Numbered from the stretch's first letter, positions 12,198 to 25,918 are shown. The stretch is DNA of 64,000 bases from Nageia nagi (GCA_050084985.1 JBITNC010000002.1:7874001-7938000); one strand, 5' to 3'. A program made the numbers and translations. The notes: generated from the sequence alone by a model not told the origin.

Positions 12198-13667
12198 TTT
12201 TGCCACACTTTGGATAAGTAATGAAAAAGCATTTTGAAATTTTATGATCTAAAGAAGTATAGAAAAGTATGAAAAAATTTCAATAGTAAAGAGCACTTAA
12301 CTGAAATATTTATTTGCTTGAGTATGATATCTCCCTACCCCCTTTTGGTTTTGATTTCCCCAATTTTATTATGGTGGGGTAATCAAGCTAAGACTTTATC
12401 TTTCAGTTGGAGGATTAATGATACCTTTTGCTCTACTCTCCAATTTGGGTAAAGATGATCTATAGAAATAGAAAAGATAATACCCACATAGATTACATAT
12501 TTTCAAAAATTAATCAAAATAGGAGCAAAGATGAAATCAATATAATATGTTGATTGTGAACCATCACTATTATGAATAATAGTTTAGTTTTTCCTTAAAG
12601 CAAGTGATATTGAGTATGCCCCAAAGCTTTGGATATAAAATTATGATCATAGAAAGGTTTATGACTTGTAAAATTTGATATAATTACATTCATGGGAGAA
12701 CTACATATCTTGTTTGAAAAATATTGTAAGTGGAACATGTATTGCAATCACAATCATGAGATAACTACAAGTATAATCAATGTGAAATATGAAAGTAATA
12801 CTAGATTTTCAAAATACAACATGGCCTTTAATTTTTGAAATACATGATTTTTTATTTATAAATTGGTCTGAATAGCTTGAATGCCTTATTTGTATTCTTA
12901 GCACGTGAACTCCCCTAATTTTATAAAATTTTCAAAAATTGTAATTTTGTTAGCAATGATATACATGATAATAATTTTCTCTAAGAAATAAAATTTGGTA
13001 ATTGTATTATCATTTCAAAGGATAAACATGCTAAATATAATGAAAATCAATACTCAAGGTAGGGTGTGAATTCCCCTTATCATTAATGGGTTATAGCATG
13101 ATCATTGTGTAGGAATTAAAATTTATTTTTTTTAAAGTCATAAATACATTGTAATATAATTTAAAGCATTTTATAGTATTAAAAATCAAAATTTGGGACC
13201 ATAAAGTATAAATTCATAAAATGGGGCCTCATGATGCCCTAGGGTTTTAGAAAGAAGCACTAAAAAGGAAGAAAGGGATAAAAGAAAATCATTTTTTTTA
13301 CCCTATCACTCACCTATTGCGCTTACCTAGCACTCCTTTTGCTTGGCATGATGATCTGAGACTGAGTTAGTGTATCCTAAGGCTAGTTTCATCACAAAGT
13401 TAGTATCTTGGGCATTTTTATTTGCTTATTTTTTTATTTAATTAAGATTTTATGGTTGATGGAGGTGATCCTATGTGGAGGCAAGTAAAGATACCTTTGA
13501 TACATTGATAAGGGTATAATTGTCACTTCATTTTACATGTTTGGATATAAAACCATAGGTTTCATTTTTAATTTTTTAAAATTTCATCTAATTTCCATAA
13601 TTCATCCCATAAATGGCATTCCATGGTTGCATACATTCATTACAAGTTCATAAAAATTTGATCAAGG
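12198..13667 (-). mobile_element. Internal 3' region of the minus-oriented Tat-like element
   Basis: The first ~100 bp match, reverse-complemented, the pre-LTR zone 38330-38429 of the element at 33622. The rest is AT-rich with no recognised coding sequence. It is interrupted at 13668 by LARD-1 and resumes at 18481. Confidence 0.4.
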
Positions 13668-14148
13668 TGATGGAATTAAAGGATTCCATAAATCAAGATC
13701 ACCTTAAAACTTCTCCAACAAATCTAATATTCATCCTTCTAGCAAAGGAGTAATCAATCATATAAAAAATAACATATCATGTATAGTAGTTTTTCCATCG
13801 TTTGAGAGTACATCCACTTTGAACCATCATTTTATTACTTCTCACAAGATAACTCTCTTACAAATTCTTAAAAATTCTTCTACAAAGCTCTTACAAGAGC
13901 ATGTCTACAACATAAGCATTACTATGCTTCATTAAATTACATAATGAGAGGGTTACCCCTCTATTTATAAGAAAACCCACCTTTTAATCTTCTTTTTATC
14001 CAAGGTTAAGGTTAAAAGTGTTTCGATATTTATTCATCTTTTTATATTTATTTTTTTAATATTTTAAAGTATCTAAAGATACTTTAAATATTAAGTGAAT
14101 TTACATTAAAGATAAATATTACACAATATTAAATTGCAATTTCTAACA
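13668..14148 (-). repeat. LARD-1 3' LTR
   Basis: About 481 bp. On the minus strand it carries TATAAATA (13962-13969), a plausible TATA box shared in context with LARD-2. Part of the difference in length from the 5' LTR lies in a T-rich stretch near 14036-14064. Confidence 0.85.
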
Positions 14149-17100
14149 CTTCCCTTTAATTTAATATTGGGTAGAAAGTCAAAAAGATGAAGTAAGAGAG
14201 GGTTCTCCTCCATATAGATACAAGTGAAGTTAAGAACTTTTTACATTTTTAAGAAAGTAATAGAATATAAATTATTTTATAATAGCTCAACTACTTAACC
14301 ATTTTAACAAATGGTTTTACAATACAATAATTAATTAAAAAATGATTTCTTTGTACAAGAGTATTTATTCAACAACATGTTGATATGATGAATCTACATA
14401 TCCGAAGTAACTTGCAATATCAAGAATAATCTACAAGCTATAAGTAACTTATAAATAAGATTAATTAGATACATCATATATACTCATATAAGATAGATAT
14501 CATCTATAAATTGATTAAAAATACCAATTCATCACATATGCATAATATCAAAGATAACATACATCATAAACTATATATCATATGTACATATTAAATAAAA
14601 TGTATCAATCATAATATGATATCAACAATAGCATATGTGAATAACACTATTAGATACATAATCAATAAAATGATATAAATGCATTCTCAACTAAGAATAT
14701 AAAAAATATCATTAATCTTTATTAAAAAAAAATTAATTTTTATATTTTTTTATTTTAGATCATTATTTTGTATTTGTTGAGGGTATATGAAGGTGTCATC
14801 ATATCATAAGATTTCATAATTTAATTCTTTCTCTTAATGATAACTTCACCTTAAAAATACTTATGTAACCATGTTATCTTAACTATATCATAAATGATCA
14901 AATATCATCTTGACTACCATCAAGTCAAGATTTTCAAAGGCATAACCATTTTATTAAATCAAAATTTACAAGCCATAGATGCTAACTTGACCAAACACAA
15001 AGCCAAGATTTACAAAACAAAACATAAGCTACATACATAAGCTCTTATTTATTTACAAACATGTTGATCTAGAGGTTTAAATTCTTCTTCAACAATATTG
15101 TAGCATAAATGAAGAACAAACTATAAAATATCATCTTAACTACCATATTAAGATGTAAGCTATAAAATGCCAATTTGAGTAAGGTACTAGTCAATATGTA
15201 TATAATAAAATTTGATAGCATTAATCCATCAATATGGATTCAAATTTTATTAAATAACTGCAAGTTTGGAGAAGGATGAACATTTTTAACCACTCTAATA
15301 ATATGCAAATAATCTATCATTATGGATATAATTTTTTATTGTAGAAGTAAAAATGTGGACAATAGTTCATTATAAATCATCACGAATATGTCAAGTCAAT
15401 GCTTATAGTCACCATACAATAAAAATTCAAAAATATGCTTGAATTTTTGATGCACTATAATTCATCATGAAGATGCTAAACCAATACTTATAGTCAATTA
15501 AAAAATATAAAATATACTTATATTTTATACTTGATAATAAATAGCAATGTGGCATAATCCATCAACTTGAAAGTAAAAAATATGGCATCCATCTATAAAC
15601 ATGGATAATCTTCCATCAACATGAAAGTAAAAAATGTGGCATCCATCCATAAATATGGATAAACTTTCCAAACATGGAAGTAAACAATGTGGCATCAATC
15701 TATAAAAAATGATAAACTTTTCAATTATAGAAGTATTATTTAAAAGAATGCTTGAATTTTATACTCCCTCTTAATAGTAACATCATCAACAATTGTTGCA
15801 TATTACTAATCTCTACAAATGTAGAGATAAATGTACACTTGTCAAAGGTACTCGTACATTTCCTTTTTTAAGCAAAGATTTTACATATGCAAAAGAAATC
15901 AATATTGAATTATCTTCAATAAATCTTATGGAAAAAGTTTAAAAATTTTACACTCCAACAAGTATAGTATCCAATGTATATAAATTATTTTGAAGATTAA
16001 TACACAACAATTTTAATATTGAAAAAATTTACAAATTTTACTCCAACAAGAATTTGTGCACAACCCAAAAAAATTCATCCAACTTAAGGATTAAGAATAA
16101 TATGCATAAATAATGAAGATAGTTTAAAAAATAGTTGCATAAATTTTTATTTCAAATAATATGTATAAAAAAAATATTCATATTAACCATCAATTTCATA
16201 ATCCAATGCACATTAAGCATACTAAGTCTTTTGCAATATTAATGCAAATACAACCAATAAACGATAGTGCATATTATAAGGTTTGAAATTTTCATTTCAA
16301 ACACTAGCACATTCACAATAAATTTTCTATGTGCATAAATATGCAAAATTGAATTGTAACCAATAAGGATAGTGCTTTTCAAAGAAATTTTTACTTTATG
16401 CATATCCAAGCACATCACATTATGCAAATCAAATACAATAAATCTTCAAATTAACAATATGCTTGTATGCATATTCAATTACGATATATTTTTTTCAATC
16501 AAAGAGATTAATTATGTATATAAATTAACCATTTAAGCACAATAGCAACATAATAAAAGCATAACAACAATGCTACTTTTCTCTTCTTTTTTATCATCAA
16601 AAACTTCACACATTGAATTTTAAATAGGACATAAGAAAAAAATTATCAATTTTACCTTACACAATTATCAATTTAAAAATTGAATCAAATATTGCATTAG
16701 TCTTTGTAAATTTGTAATACTTGCCAAAATTTGACCAAAAAAAGTTGTTGCACAAAAAATAACCATAATCTATAAATTTATCCAAAGAATTAAATATGTT
16801 TATCCAATGCTTACAATTTGTAAATTATCATAGTAGTTTTTCTAAAGAGTTAAATAGGCTATCCAAAGCATTAATCAAATATTTATCAACTTAATGTAGA
16901 GCATAAAATATTTGATACTTAAAAAATTACTATATTTGCAAAAAATTCATAAATAAAAATATTTAAGAGAACTTTTATCCAAATAGTAATAATCATGCAT
17001 TTAAGTAAATAAAGTTTGCACTAAGATAAGAATTTAACAATTAAAAAAATTCTCATACATTAAAATGCATATAAGTTACAATTTAATCCATGCTTAAAAG

Positions 17101-18015
17101 TAGGCAATTATCAATAATTTAAGTCTTTAGTTAAAAATTGTATTAAAAATTACATCATATTTTAAAAGATTTTAAAATTTAAATTTAATTCATTAAAAAA
17201 TAGAAAGTCCATCTTTCTTTTTTTAAAAAAAATATTCCTCTTTTTTTAAGATAATAAAAAGAAACTCATAAAAAATTAGAACTTAAATTTAACTCATTAA
17301 AAATTAGAAAGTCCACCTTTTTTTTTTTGAAAAGATTTCTTTTTAATTTTTTTTAAAGGATAATAAAAATAAGCTCATAAAAAATTAAGATTTAAACTTT
17401 AAACTCATTAAAAATTAGAAAGGATCCACCTTTTCCTTTTTTTGAAAAAAATTCCTTTTTATTTTTTTTTAATGAAAATAAAAAAATCATAACTGATTTA
17501 ATTTAAATAGCAATTTAAATAAATAAATTGATATGAAAAAAAAAAAGCATTAATTATTTAATTAGATCAACATAAATATTAATCTAACTTCAAAATATTA
17601 CTAAAAATTAAATTAAAAATTTTAACTAAATTTGAAATTATTCTCAAGATAAAAAAATTTAGATATAATTATCAACTTTAAACTTCAAATTATAATAAAA
17701 TAAGAAATTAAAAATTAATAACCATTTATTGAATTAGATCTAAATAAAAATTGTTAAATAAAAATTAAATAGTATAACCTTAAATTAATAGAATGTTAAT
17801 CAATAAAATTACTAAGATTAAAAAATATTAGGAACCATAACAATAGAAAAAAAGGCCTTAATAACCAATTAAGAATAAAAGATTAAATCATTAAACCAAA
17901 AGTTTCAAATCAAAATTGAATAAAATTAAGGATAAGGTATACTTAAATTTGAGAAGAGTTACATCAAAAATTACTAAGTAAAAATTGAGAGACATACAAA
18001 GAAGTGTATACCACT

Positions 18016-18480
18016 TGATGGAATTGAAGGATTTCATAAACCAATATCACCTTGAAACTTTATCAATAAATCTAACATTCATATTTCTAGAAAAGAAATA
18101 ATCAATCACATAAAAAATAACATATCATGTATAGTGGTTCCTCCATCTCTTGAGAATACATCCACTTTGAACCATCATTCTATTACTTCTCACAAGATAA
18201 CTCTCTTACAATTCTCAATAATTCTTTTACAAAACTCTTACAAGAGCATATCTATAAAATAAGTATTACCATGCTTCATGAAGGTATATAATGAGAGGGG
18301 GTACCTCTCTATTTATAAGAATAAATCTATCCTTTAATCTTCTTTTTATCTAAGGGTAAGGTTAAAGGTGTTTCCATATTTATTCCCTTAATATTATAAG
18401 GTATCTAAAGATACTTTAAGCATTAAGTGAATTTACATTAAAGAAAAATATTACACAATATTATATTACAATTTCCAACA
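18016..18480 (-). repeat. LARD-1 5' LTR
   Basis: About 465 bp, closely matching 13668-14148 with scattered substitutions and small gaps. The CAAGG duplication follows immediately. Confidence 0.85.
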
Positions 18481-19740
18481 CAAGGGTGGTCCCATAAGGT
18501 TGGATCCGTTAAAGAAGGTATGTGGCTCAATTCACTTCAATAATAAAAATGCAGGGTACCATGTTATATGATTTGGTTCTTATAGGGTATGTTCAAATTA
18601 ATTTTCTACTTATTACATCCCTTGTTAAGAGATGGAATCCCAACTCCAATACCTTTCACCTCCCCATAAGTGGAATGATGGTAACCCTGGTAGATGAAAA
18701 CTAAATTTAGAGGGTACTCATTTGTGGTAAATTGATCAAGCATGCAATGATCTAGGGGCACATTTAACTTGATGAGCTCTCTTAATGATTGATAAGCAAC
18801 CATGACTATGATTAGGATAAGAAGAAAATATTTTTGCACACAACATGCTAGTTTGATCCCCATGGTCATAGCCTATGATTATTGGTTTCTTCACACATCA
18901 TCATATTATTATGTCCTAATAAGAACAACTCCATTCTTGTACTAAATCATATAGATAGTCCAAAAGATATATGCTAGGGGGTCTATTTTTGCTTTAACCC
19001 ACCATGAATTCTTACTTACTTGTATTAAGATTTACACCATATAGTGCCTATGGGAAAATTTAATAGTACTACAATTCCTATTATACTTATTCAAGTGTGG
19101 GTGTATGAACATATTGTTGTATTTAGGATGGTTGGGTTGGAGAGGGTGAGGTCAAATAAGATAGAACCTCTTATGTAATTATGGAAATCTAAGGTGACAT
19201 TGAGGTCAAAAGGAAAGACATGGATGCCCTCCAACCCAAGGATATCATATGGGTTGCATATTAAGATTATGCATGGGATGAGGATGCTCATCATCCATAC
19301 TAGGAATACAAAGATTATTTTCTTCAATATCATTAGAAGGACATGGATTTCTACTATCTTGATAGGCTATTACAATAGTTCAATATTCTTCACAATATAT
19401 TGGTTGCACCTATATATTACTTATGGCAGATAGTAGAGAGGAATGCACCCATCGATGCATAGTTGATGTCAGTATAGAGATCTACATGGGATGATCCCAT
19501 GGAGAGAGATGTTAATATTGAGGTCACTACTACCCTCAGAATGATCTTGGGTTATGATCCATGGTGGGATACCATCTTCCCAACTTCGATTGGCATGTTA
19601 TATTCATACAAGGTGGTAATAGAATTCTCTAGCATTGAGTCTTCATATAAAAACTTTATGGATGCAAATGATGAATAGAAAGAGGGGGAGGAGGAGGTAC
19701 CAGTTATAGAGCCATAATATTCATTTTTTCCTAGCTTGGA
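18481..19740 (+). pseudogene. Plant-mobile-domain-like frame, antisense to the host element
   Basis: One plus-strand frame from about 19160 to 19720 reads coherently across a few stops: KDMDALQPKDIIWVAY, YKDYFLQYH, KDMDFYYLDRLLQ, STWDDPMERDV, then an acidic EGEEEVPVIEP tail. A W-R/V-x-Y...Y/F-L-D-R-x-L-x-Q-F order followed by a V-E-R segment is typical of the plant mobile domain (aminotransferase-like) family, found in MAIN/MAIL genes and as extra frames in some plant Ty3/gypsy elements. Weaker similarity may extend back to 18490. If the LTR at 11565-12197 belongs to the same minus-oriented element, this frame is antisense to it. Family assignment is from memory of motif order. Confidence 0.45.
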
Positions 19741-21554
19741 GACTAAGAGTATTAGCCTAATAACTAATACTATTCCTATAGTCTCATCACTTATAGGTAC
19801 AAAAATACTTACAAGTTTCATCAGGAACATAAAAATTAGTTTAAATTTGATTATGTTTTATTTAATTTTAGGTATTATTGATCCAAATAGTGCAATATAT
19901 ATCAATCAAAGATCAAGAAAATAAAAATTTCTTAGATGTACTTATTTTACCCATACCAACCTTTGGATTTTAAACATGATAATGCTTGATAGTGGAGCCT
20001 TTTTGCTTGTAGAAATTCATCCCCATAGGCAAGCCAATAGTTCATGTAGGAATGTTATCTCACAAATAAGAGATAAAATTCCTCAATATAAACATACAAG
20101 AAACCATGAATCCAAATATTATCATCCCAAAAAAAAGGAGATAAATCCTTCGATAACACTATCTTAAATAAAGACACATCAAGGACCAAGGCTTCACATA
20201 CCACTTTATCAAGATGATGCCTTATCCATTAGGGATGGAGGGCCATTTAGCATGATCAAGGGATACAATAAAGAGATTATACTATTAAAATAAAAGGAAA
20301 AGTGGATTACAAGAACAAACCAGGAATCCAATTAATCAAATTAGGACCATGGGAAGGGCACCTAGCTCATAATCATATATTCATGCAAGATCGATATCCA
20401 TAAAAAGAGAGTAGGTGCAACATTCACAAATGTTTTAACCACCATCATCTAGGATATAGAAAATGCATGCCATGCTCAACCATATAAGTATATCAAAACA
20501 TAAGTCTTTCAATAAATAGGTAAAAGTATACATACTCAATTTGAGGTATAACAATTGATCTTCCATTAGGTATAACAATTGATCTTCCATTGAAAGGGGC
20601 AAAAAACATGAGTAACCCATCCTACTCAAACTCCATGTAGGTATGAAAACCCAAGGGAGAGAGAGATAATACATTTATTTAAGCTATGTTTATAGCTAAA
20701 ATCTACACTATAGTCCAAATTTAGTTTTCCTAATAAATTAATTATTTTTATAAAATATTGCTACTAACAATATTTTGTTATGATTAACAACTTCTATCAG
20801 AAAATATCTAAAATATAATATCCAACTATTATATATAACCAACTAATCTTATAAAGTACTTAAGAGAACATCCTAGTCATTCAAAATTAATTTAGGAATC
20901 AACTAGAACCATAATACATTTCTCCATAATAATTAGGAGCCTTCATACATTTCAAAAACTCTACTACAAGATGACTTAATATATTCTAATGTATCTTGGG
21001 TAAAAATTTATTCTTATTGCATCTTAATGAAGCTCTTGATACTCTATCATGTCATTCTAAGGTCTTGAGATATATTGTTGAAGCATCTTGAGTCTTTGTT
21101 ATGAATAGTCATGCCACTTTGAGGTCTTGTAGCCATGGTTGGGGAAAACTTGATATGAAATCACTAGATTGAAAGAGAGTCAATCATACAATATATGTTT
21201 TAAACCTTATACCTGGACATAGCATCAATGTGTATGATGTTATTCATTTGAAAGAGTGATGTGCTTTGAAGAAACCTTCATGTTGTGAAGAATTGATGTT
21301 AATATTTCCAAAATGCAATAAAGCTCCATAAGTACCTTATTCCATGGTGTGAGAAAGAAAATGTTGATATCACCATATAAAAATGTGGCAAACTCTCATA
21401 TCACATTTCAACAATAATTCTTGTAGTATGATAATAATTCCATTGATTTAAGAAAATTAAAAGTATAGGATAGACTAGCATTAATCCTATAACTTCTTAA
21501 CCATAGAGTGGTATCATTATTGCTAACATCAAAAACCTTCACTTTTATAATTTA

Positions 21555-22880
21555 GCAATTTTGCATCATACCATACATTATATAATTGTATTTTGATTCC
21601 ATGATGCAATATGTGTTACCATTTGGCATGTCTACATCAATTTATGTCCAACCAATTTTTTTGATGTAGTGGTTGACATATGGATTGATGTATTGGTTGA
21701 TGTATAGATTTATGTAGTGATTGATGTATTGGTTGATACATTAACTATATCAAACAATACATCAAGTCAAAAAAAGAATAGAAACAAAGGGCATTGATCA
21801 TGCACATAGATAATGTCATGATTTGCTCTCAATCTTCAATGCATTCCCTTGATTGAAGGTCAATTTTGAATGGTGGGAAAAATTAAATTTGATTCCATTA
21901 ATGATTGAATGAAGGAGCTTTCCCTCTATAAGGGAATTATTGATGATGCAAGTCTGTAGGAGCTAAAGACATGTTGAAAATAATAAAGAGTAGTATGTAT
22001 TTATATTTTGCAGTAAGCAAAATATGCATTACATACTTCAGTATTGCATATCAATAGAGTTATTTGAGAGTGATATTCAGATCAATGTGGAGATTACATT
22101 TTAGTGGGTAATTGATTATATTCTATGATTGATGATGCATGTCTGCAAGAGCTACCAAATACATGTATTTTCTCAACACCCATTAACATTGTTTCACCAA
22201 ATGTAAAAATCAATAGTAGTAGTCTAACTAAATCAATTCATCTTTACCATTATTCTAGCAACATGTGTAAACTTAGGAAATTTGTAATTGCATTTATACA
22301 TATGTCAAAGACTCTTTAAAAGTGGATTTCTAACAAATGTTGTTATTGCGAGTGCCCTAATAGATATGCATGAAAAATATGGAAGCAGATAGAAGGCATG
22401 AGAATTATTTGAAAAGATGCATGATGCAAACAAGAAATCTTTGCATGGAATATGATAATTTCAAGTTACCAAAGATATATCTTTAATCAATATTCATTGA
22501 CATTATTTCCTCAGATGTAAAATATAGTAGTAGTATTCTAACTAGATCAATTCACCTTTCCCTTGCATCCTAAAAGCATGCACCAAACTAGATTATTTTG
22601 ATGCTATAAATGATGCAACACTTAATGTTTTATACATCTAGTAGAATATATTTAATTAACATGTCACTAAAATATACATTTTATGTATATCAATACATTT
22701 ATAATATCAATTTTTTTATGCTCATAACATTGATACATGATGCAATGAAAGATGTTATAATTGATGCAAAAAAATGCCATTTTTTATAGTACCCTTAGCA
22801 TCAATTTATACATCATGATTTCTACGATTTAAAAAAAAAAATAATACAATAGATTGATGCATGGCATGATGCAAAATTGG
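21555..22880. mobile_element. TIR element flanked by TTA, carrying PPR fragments
   Basis: Ends are inverted: CAATTTTGCATCATACCAT on the left (21556-21574) and its complement ATGGCATGATGCAAAATTG on the right (22861-22879) with one mismatch. TTA abuts both sides (21552-21554 and 22881-22883), the duplication expected for PIF/Harbinger-type elements. The whole 1.3-kb block is missing at the matching point of the right-hand repeat copy (near 32405-32430), supporting insertion. No transposase frame is visible, so it is non-autonomous. Superfamily assignment is tentative because the first TIR base differs between ends. Confidence 0.55.
22125..22580 (+). pseudogene. PPR gene fragments inside the TIR element
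   Basis: At about 22320-22440 the frame reads GFLTNVVIASALIDMHEKYG, then ELFEKMHDAN after two stops, the core of a PLS-type PPR repeat. The upstream 64-codon frame (from 22125) supplies a weaker SPNVKINSSSL segment like the preceding helix pair. A second, poorer copy of that upstream segment lies near 22490-22580, so at least two units were captured or duplicated. Frames are broken and no start or organelle-targeting region is present. Confidence 0.5.
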
Positions 22881-23055
22881 TTAAGTGTAATAGTGCTTGA
22901 AATGCAATGCAATGATAAAATATAAATATTATAACTCTATTGTAGCTCGACAGTATCAATGACATTAAATTATATGTCATATATTTGACATCTTCTAAGG
23001 TTCACATTTTCCTTAGATTTAAACAAAGGTAGAGTCCCGATATTAGCAAAATAGA

Positions 23056-24440
23056 ATCTCTCACACATTACTTAGGGAGGAAAAAACCAAGGGGAAAAAT
23101 AATGGGGTTAAATGGTGACTATGGTGTATTATAATGAAAGGTTAAGGAAAGGGAAGGAAGATAAAGATTAAGGATAATAGAATGGACACACTTGAATAGA
23201 AGGGATAAATGGTTATGAAAAAGGGAAAATAGTAGAATACATGGGGCAGTAAAAAATACTTATATACATGGTCATTGCACCCAAAAATTCACTCCACAAG
23301 CTTCATAATATGTTTGTTACTCCTTCATGCTCATGTAACTTAACTTTCCTAATAGTTTCATTGAACCAACAATACAAGGATCTCCCCCCCCCCCTTGTCA
23401 TTATGTTATCCATGAAACCATATATTCTATTGGAAAGCATATCAATATTTTGGAATAAGATTTTTTTTTTTTTTATATAAACCTATAAGTATCAAGTGAT
23501 TCTTGTGTAGTTAATTCTTAGTTGAGTTGTCAAGTAGGAGAACAAGGAAAATAAAGGGGAAGGAGTAGAAGGAGAAGGAATAAAATGGAAATGTGAAGGA
23601 AGAAAATGGGTATACCCCTTTAACACTTTGATGAGATAAAATAAAACATAAGAGAAAAGACTACGAAGGATATAGTATGGATGGATGATATTTCCTTTAA
23701 GAGATGGCATGCAAAAATCCTTCCAAGATGGTGGCACAAATATGAAAACATAGATGGTAAGGAATATGATAGAGTGAGCAAGAAGATATGGATTGTATGG
23801 AGGGAGATTTGAAGCCATGGATATAAGGGATAAATAAATATAGGGTTTGAGAGAATTTATGGAGAAGTTCGACAAAAATTACCTATGTACTTGATCGCTC
23901 AACCAAAATATAACTACAAAAGCTTTCAAAGAAGAAACCTCATCATCTAGCATGATCCTTACCAAAAATCATCCTCTTATAAAACTAAGTTATTTGATTT
24001 TATCATTTCTATCTTAGACATGATTTCATATTATCATCTTATTATACACTTATCTATTATATTTATCATGAATGCTGATTTTGTCTATTTGCAACTAAAC
24101 TCCTGATACATAAGTGAGGATCCTATCCAAATGACAGTTAGCATAAATATTTATCTGATAAAAATATAAATCACTGATATTAATCATTGGAAAAATTCCT
24201 CAAAACTCATACTGATTAACTAATATAATGGGTACCATGTACCTTTTAGGGAAAACTTTAAGGGAAACTAGGTGAATGAACATATTATTGGTATAGTGAA
24301 CTAACCAAACTAGGGTTAGAAAAAAGCATTCTACTATGTATACTCAAAATAAGAACCATTTGGGGATTATTTCCAAAATTTAATACTTAATGATCCTTCA
24401 TCATAGCTAATGTATACAATTTCAAGGAATACACAACCAG
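23056..24440. other. Interior of the long-LTR element, left part
   Basis: Strand-asymmetric, purine-rich on the plus strand at about 23080-23240 and 23530-23880. A 127-codon frame on the minus strand (23492-23875) is an uninterrupted but low-complexity, hydrophobic and proline-rich translation of that purine tract; I do not recognise it. No gag or pol motif was found. A run of C residues sits at 23385-23394. Confidence 0.3.
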
Positions 24441-24444
24441 ATAA

Positions 24445-25410
24445 GTGCAAGAAGATGAGTCCCACTTTGGAGGAAGTCTTAGGAACTGCTAGGTTTTTGT
24501 ATTTATTAAATAAATTTTTATTTTTTTGAAATTTTAAAAAAAATAATATATGTGCATGACACACATAAAATTCTTCATAATTTAAAAAAAATAACAAATT
24601 AAAAATGATAATTTGAGATCAAATTATGCTTAACAGACATGAGCACTTTTCAAAATGATAATCGATACCAATAAAAAATTAATAAAAAATAATAAATTTA
24701 TAAAAAAATTATAAAATAATACCTAAATAATATTTAGTGTCTTAGGTATCTTTTCTTAAAAGGATTTAAAAAATATTTTAATTTAGGTCCAATTATGCTT
24801 GTGGACATGATCGGGTATGGTCCTAAAATTGTATTTTTTAAATAGTGGGTTTTGTATTTGTTCAATAACTTTTTATATTTTTGTAATTGTAAAAAAAAAT
24901 ATATACATGCATAATCTACATAAAAATATTCATTATTTCAAATATAAAAAATAAATAAAAATGATAAGTTTAAGTCAAATTATGCTTAACAGACATGAGC
25001 ACTTTCCAAAATGATAATTAGGTTCAATAAAAAATTAATAAAAAAATAAATATTCATGAAAAAATTATAAAACAATATCCACAAAAATTCTTAGTATATT
25101 AGGTATCTTTACCCAAAAATATTTAAAAAAATATTTTAAATTAGGTCCAATTATGCTTACCGAACATAATAGGGTATAGTCATGAAATTGTACTTTTAAA
25201 ACAATAGTTTGTAAACATGCTTGTCAAATATTAATTTCTATCATTTGGGTATTATAATTAATTACATAAGCACTACATTTTAAGTGATATTTTTCAATAT
25301 TTGATCTCTAAGAGCTTCAAATTTTGATATCAAGTGTGACCAAACCTGAAAATCAAGGAAAACACTTTCACTTGTTGGCCAAAAGTAAGAGTCATCTTCT
25401 TGCATTTACC
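24445..25410. mobile_element. TIR element copy B (degraded)
   Basis: The left end GTGCAAGAAGATGAGTCCC (from 24445) and the right end (to 25410, containing CATCTTCTTGCATTTACC) are imperfect inverted complements, and both match the termini of the element at 47901-48866. Interiors also match: AATTATGCTT...GACATG, GTATCTTT...TTAAA and GAAAATCAAGGAAAA recur in both. The interior of this copy has an approximate tandem duplication (about 24600-24850 and 24970-25200). No transposase is present. No clear flanking duplication was found. Confidence 0.55.
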
Positions 25411-25898
25411 TAATCAAAGCATAATGAATTGCTCACTCATATGTCGATAATGGTGAGAACTATTGATTTTGACATAATACTTGGGATATTAGGGAAAACT
25501 TTGTAGTGACTGGGAGGGTGAGGATGATGACCATTATGAGATTTTATTTAGTACAACTTTGGTATCAAAAATTAGATTTTTGATAAGCACTTAGAACCAT
25601 AGAAAGACCAAATATACATATGACATTGGATGAGATGGGTACGTGGATTAAAAATTAAAGTATAACCTAAAATTAGTATTTGGCCTCCATCCAAATCATA
25701 AGTTGTAGGAACCCATTTTTCGCCCTTCTCTTGATTTATACATCACTTATGTTGAAGGGGTCATAAAGATTCCTTAATTTTCCAAGCTCAAATGCTCTTA
25801 AACAACAAGGAAGCCATCTTATTTCCCTAAAATAGGTAAAAGTATAAGGATGAGTATGGTAAGGTCATCAAATTTATCTTTTCAAAATATGGAACAAG

Positions 25899-25918
25899 TG
25901 GTTCCACCCAGGATGCCA
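25899..25918 (-). other. Primer-binding-site-like sequence
   Basis: On the minus strand, TGGCATCCTGGGTGGAACCA lies four bases beyond the end of the long repeat. It resembles the TGGC...GGTGG-type primer sites of some plant Ty3/gypsy elements. It sets the orientation of the long-LTR element as minus, with the right repeat as 5' LTR. The priming tRNA is not identified. Confidence 0.45.

Larger units (their letters stand above)
13668..18480 (-). mobile_element. Non-coding LTR retroelement LARD-1 (Ty1/copia-type ends)
   Basis: Two direct repeats (13668-14148 and 18016-18480) bound a 3.87-kb interior, and a perfect 5-bp duplication CAAGG flanks the whole (13663-13667 and 18481-18485). Read on the minus strand the LTRs run TGTTGGAA...TTCCATCA. 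A primer-binding-like AGTGGTATACAC follows the 5' LTR (18004-18015), and a purine tract ATTAAAGGGAAG precedes the 3' LTR (14149-14160). The interior is extremely AT-rich, with short internal repeats (ATGTGGCATCCATC motifs near 15590-15690) and no gag or pol frame. It would depend on proteins of another element. Its LTRs and polypurine-side interior resemble those of LARD-2. Confidence 0.85.
19868..23055 (-). repeat. Long LTR-like repeat, left copy
   Basis: Starting near TATTGATCCAAATAGTGC (about 19870) and ending near CAAAATAGA (about 23055), this copy aligns with 25923-27508 plus 32343-32560. Net of the insertion at 21555-22880 it is about 1.85 kb. Shared landmarks include GTTCATGTAGGAA (about 20040 and 26093), AAACCATGAATCC (about 20100) and AGTATCAATGA (about 22950 and 32457). 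Together with the primer-binding-like site beside the right copy, this fits the 3' LTR of a minus-oriented element. Exact ends are uncertain. Confidence 0.6.

Noticed and set aside
23385-23394. Run of cytosines
   Set aside because: An isolated homopolymer, possibly affected by sequencing error; no structure around it.
23492-23875. 127-codon minus frame, the longest uninterrupted frame after exon 4
   Set aside because: It is the translation of a purine-rich plus-strand tract, low in complexity, with no recognised domain or gene context.
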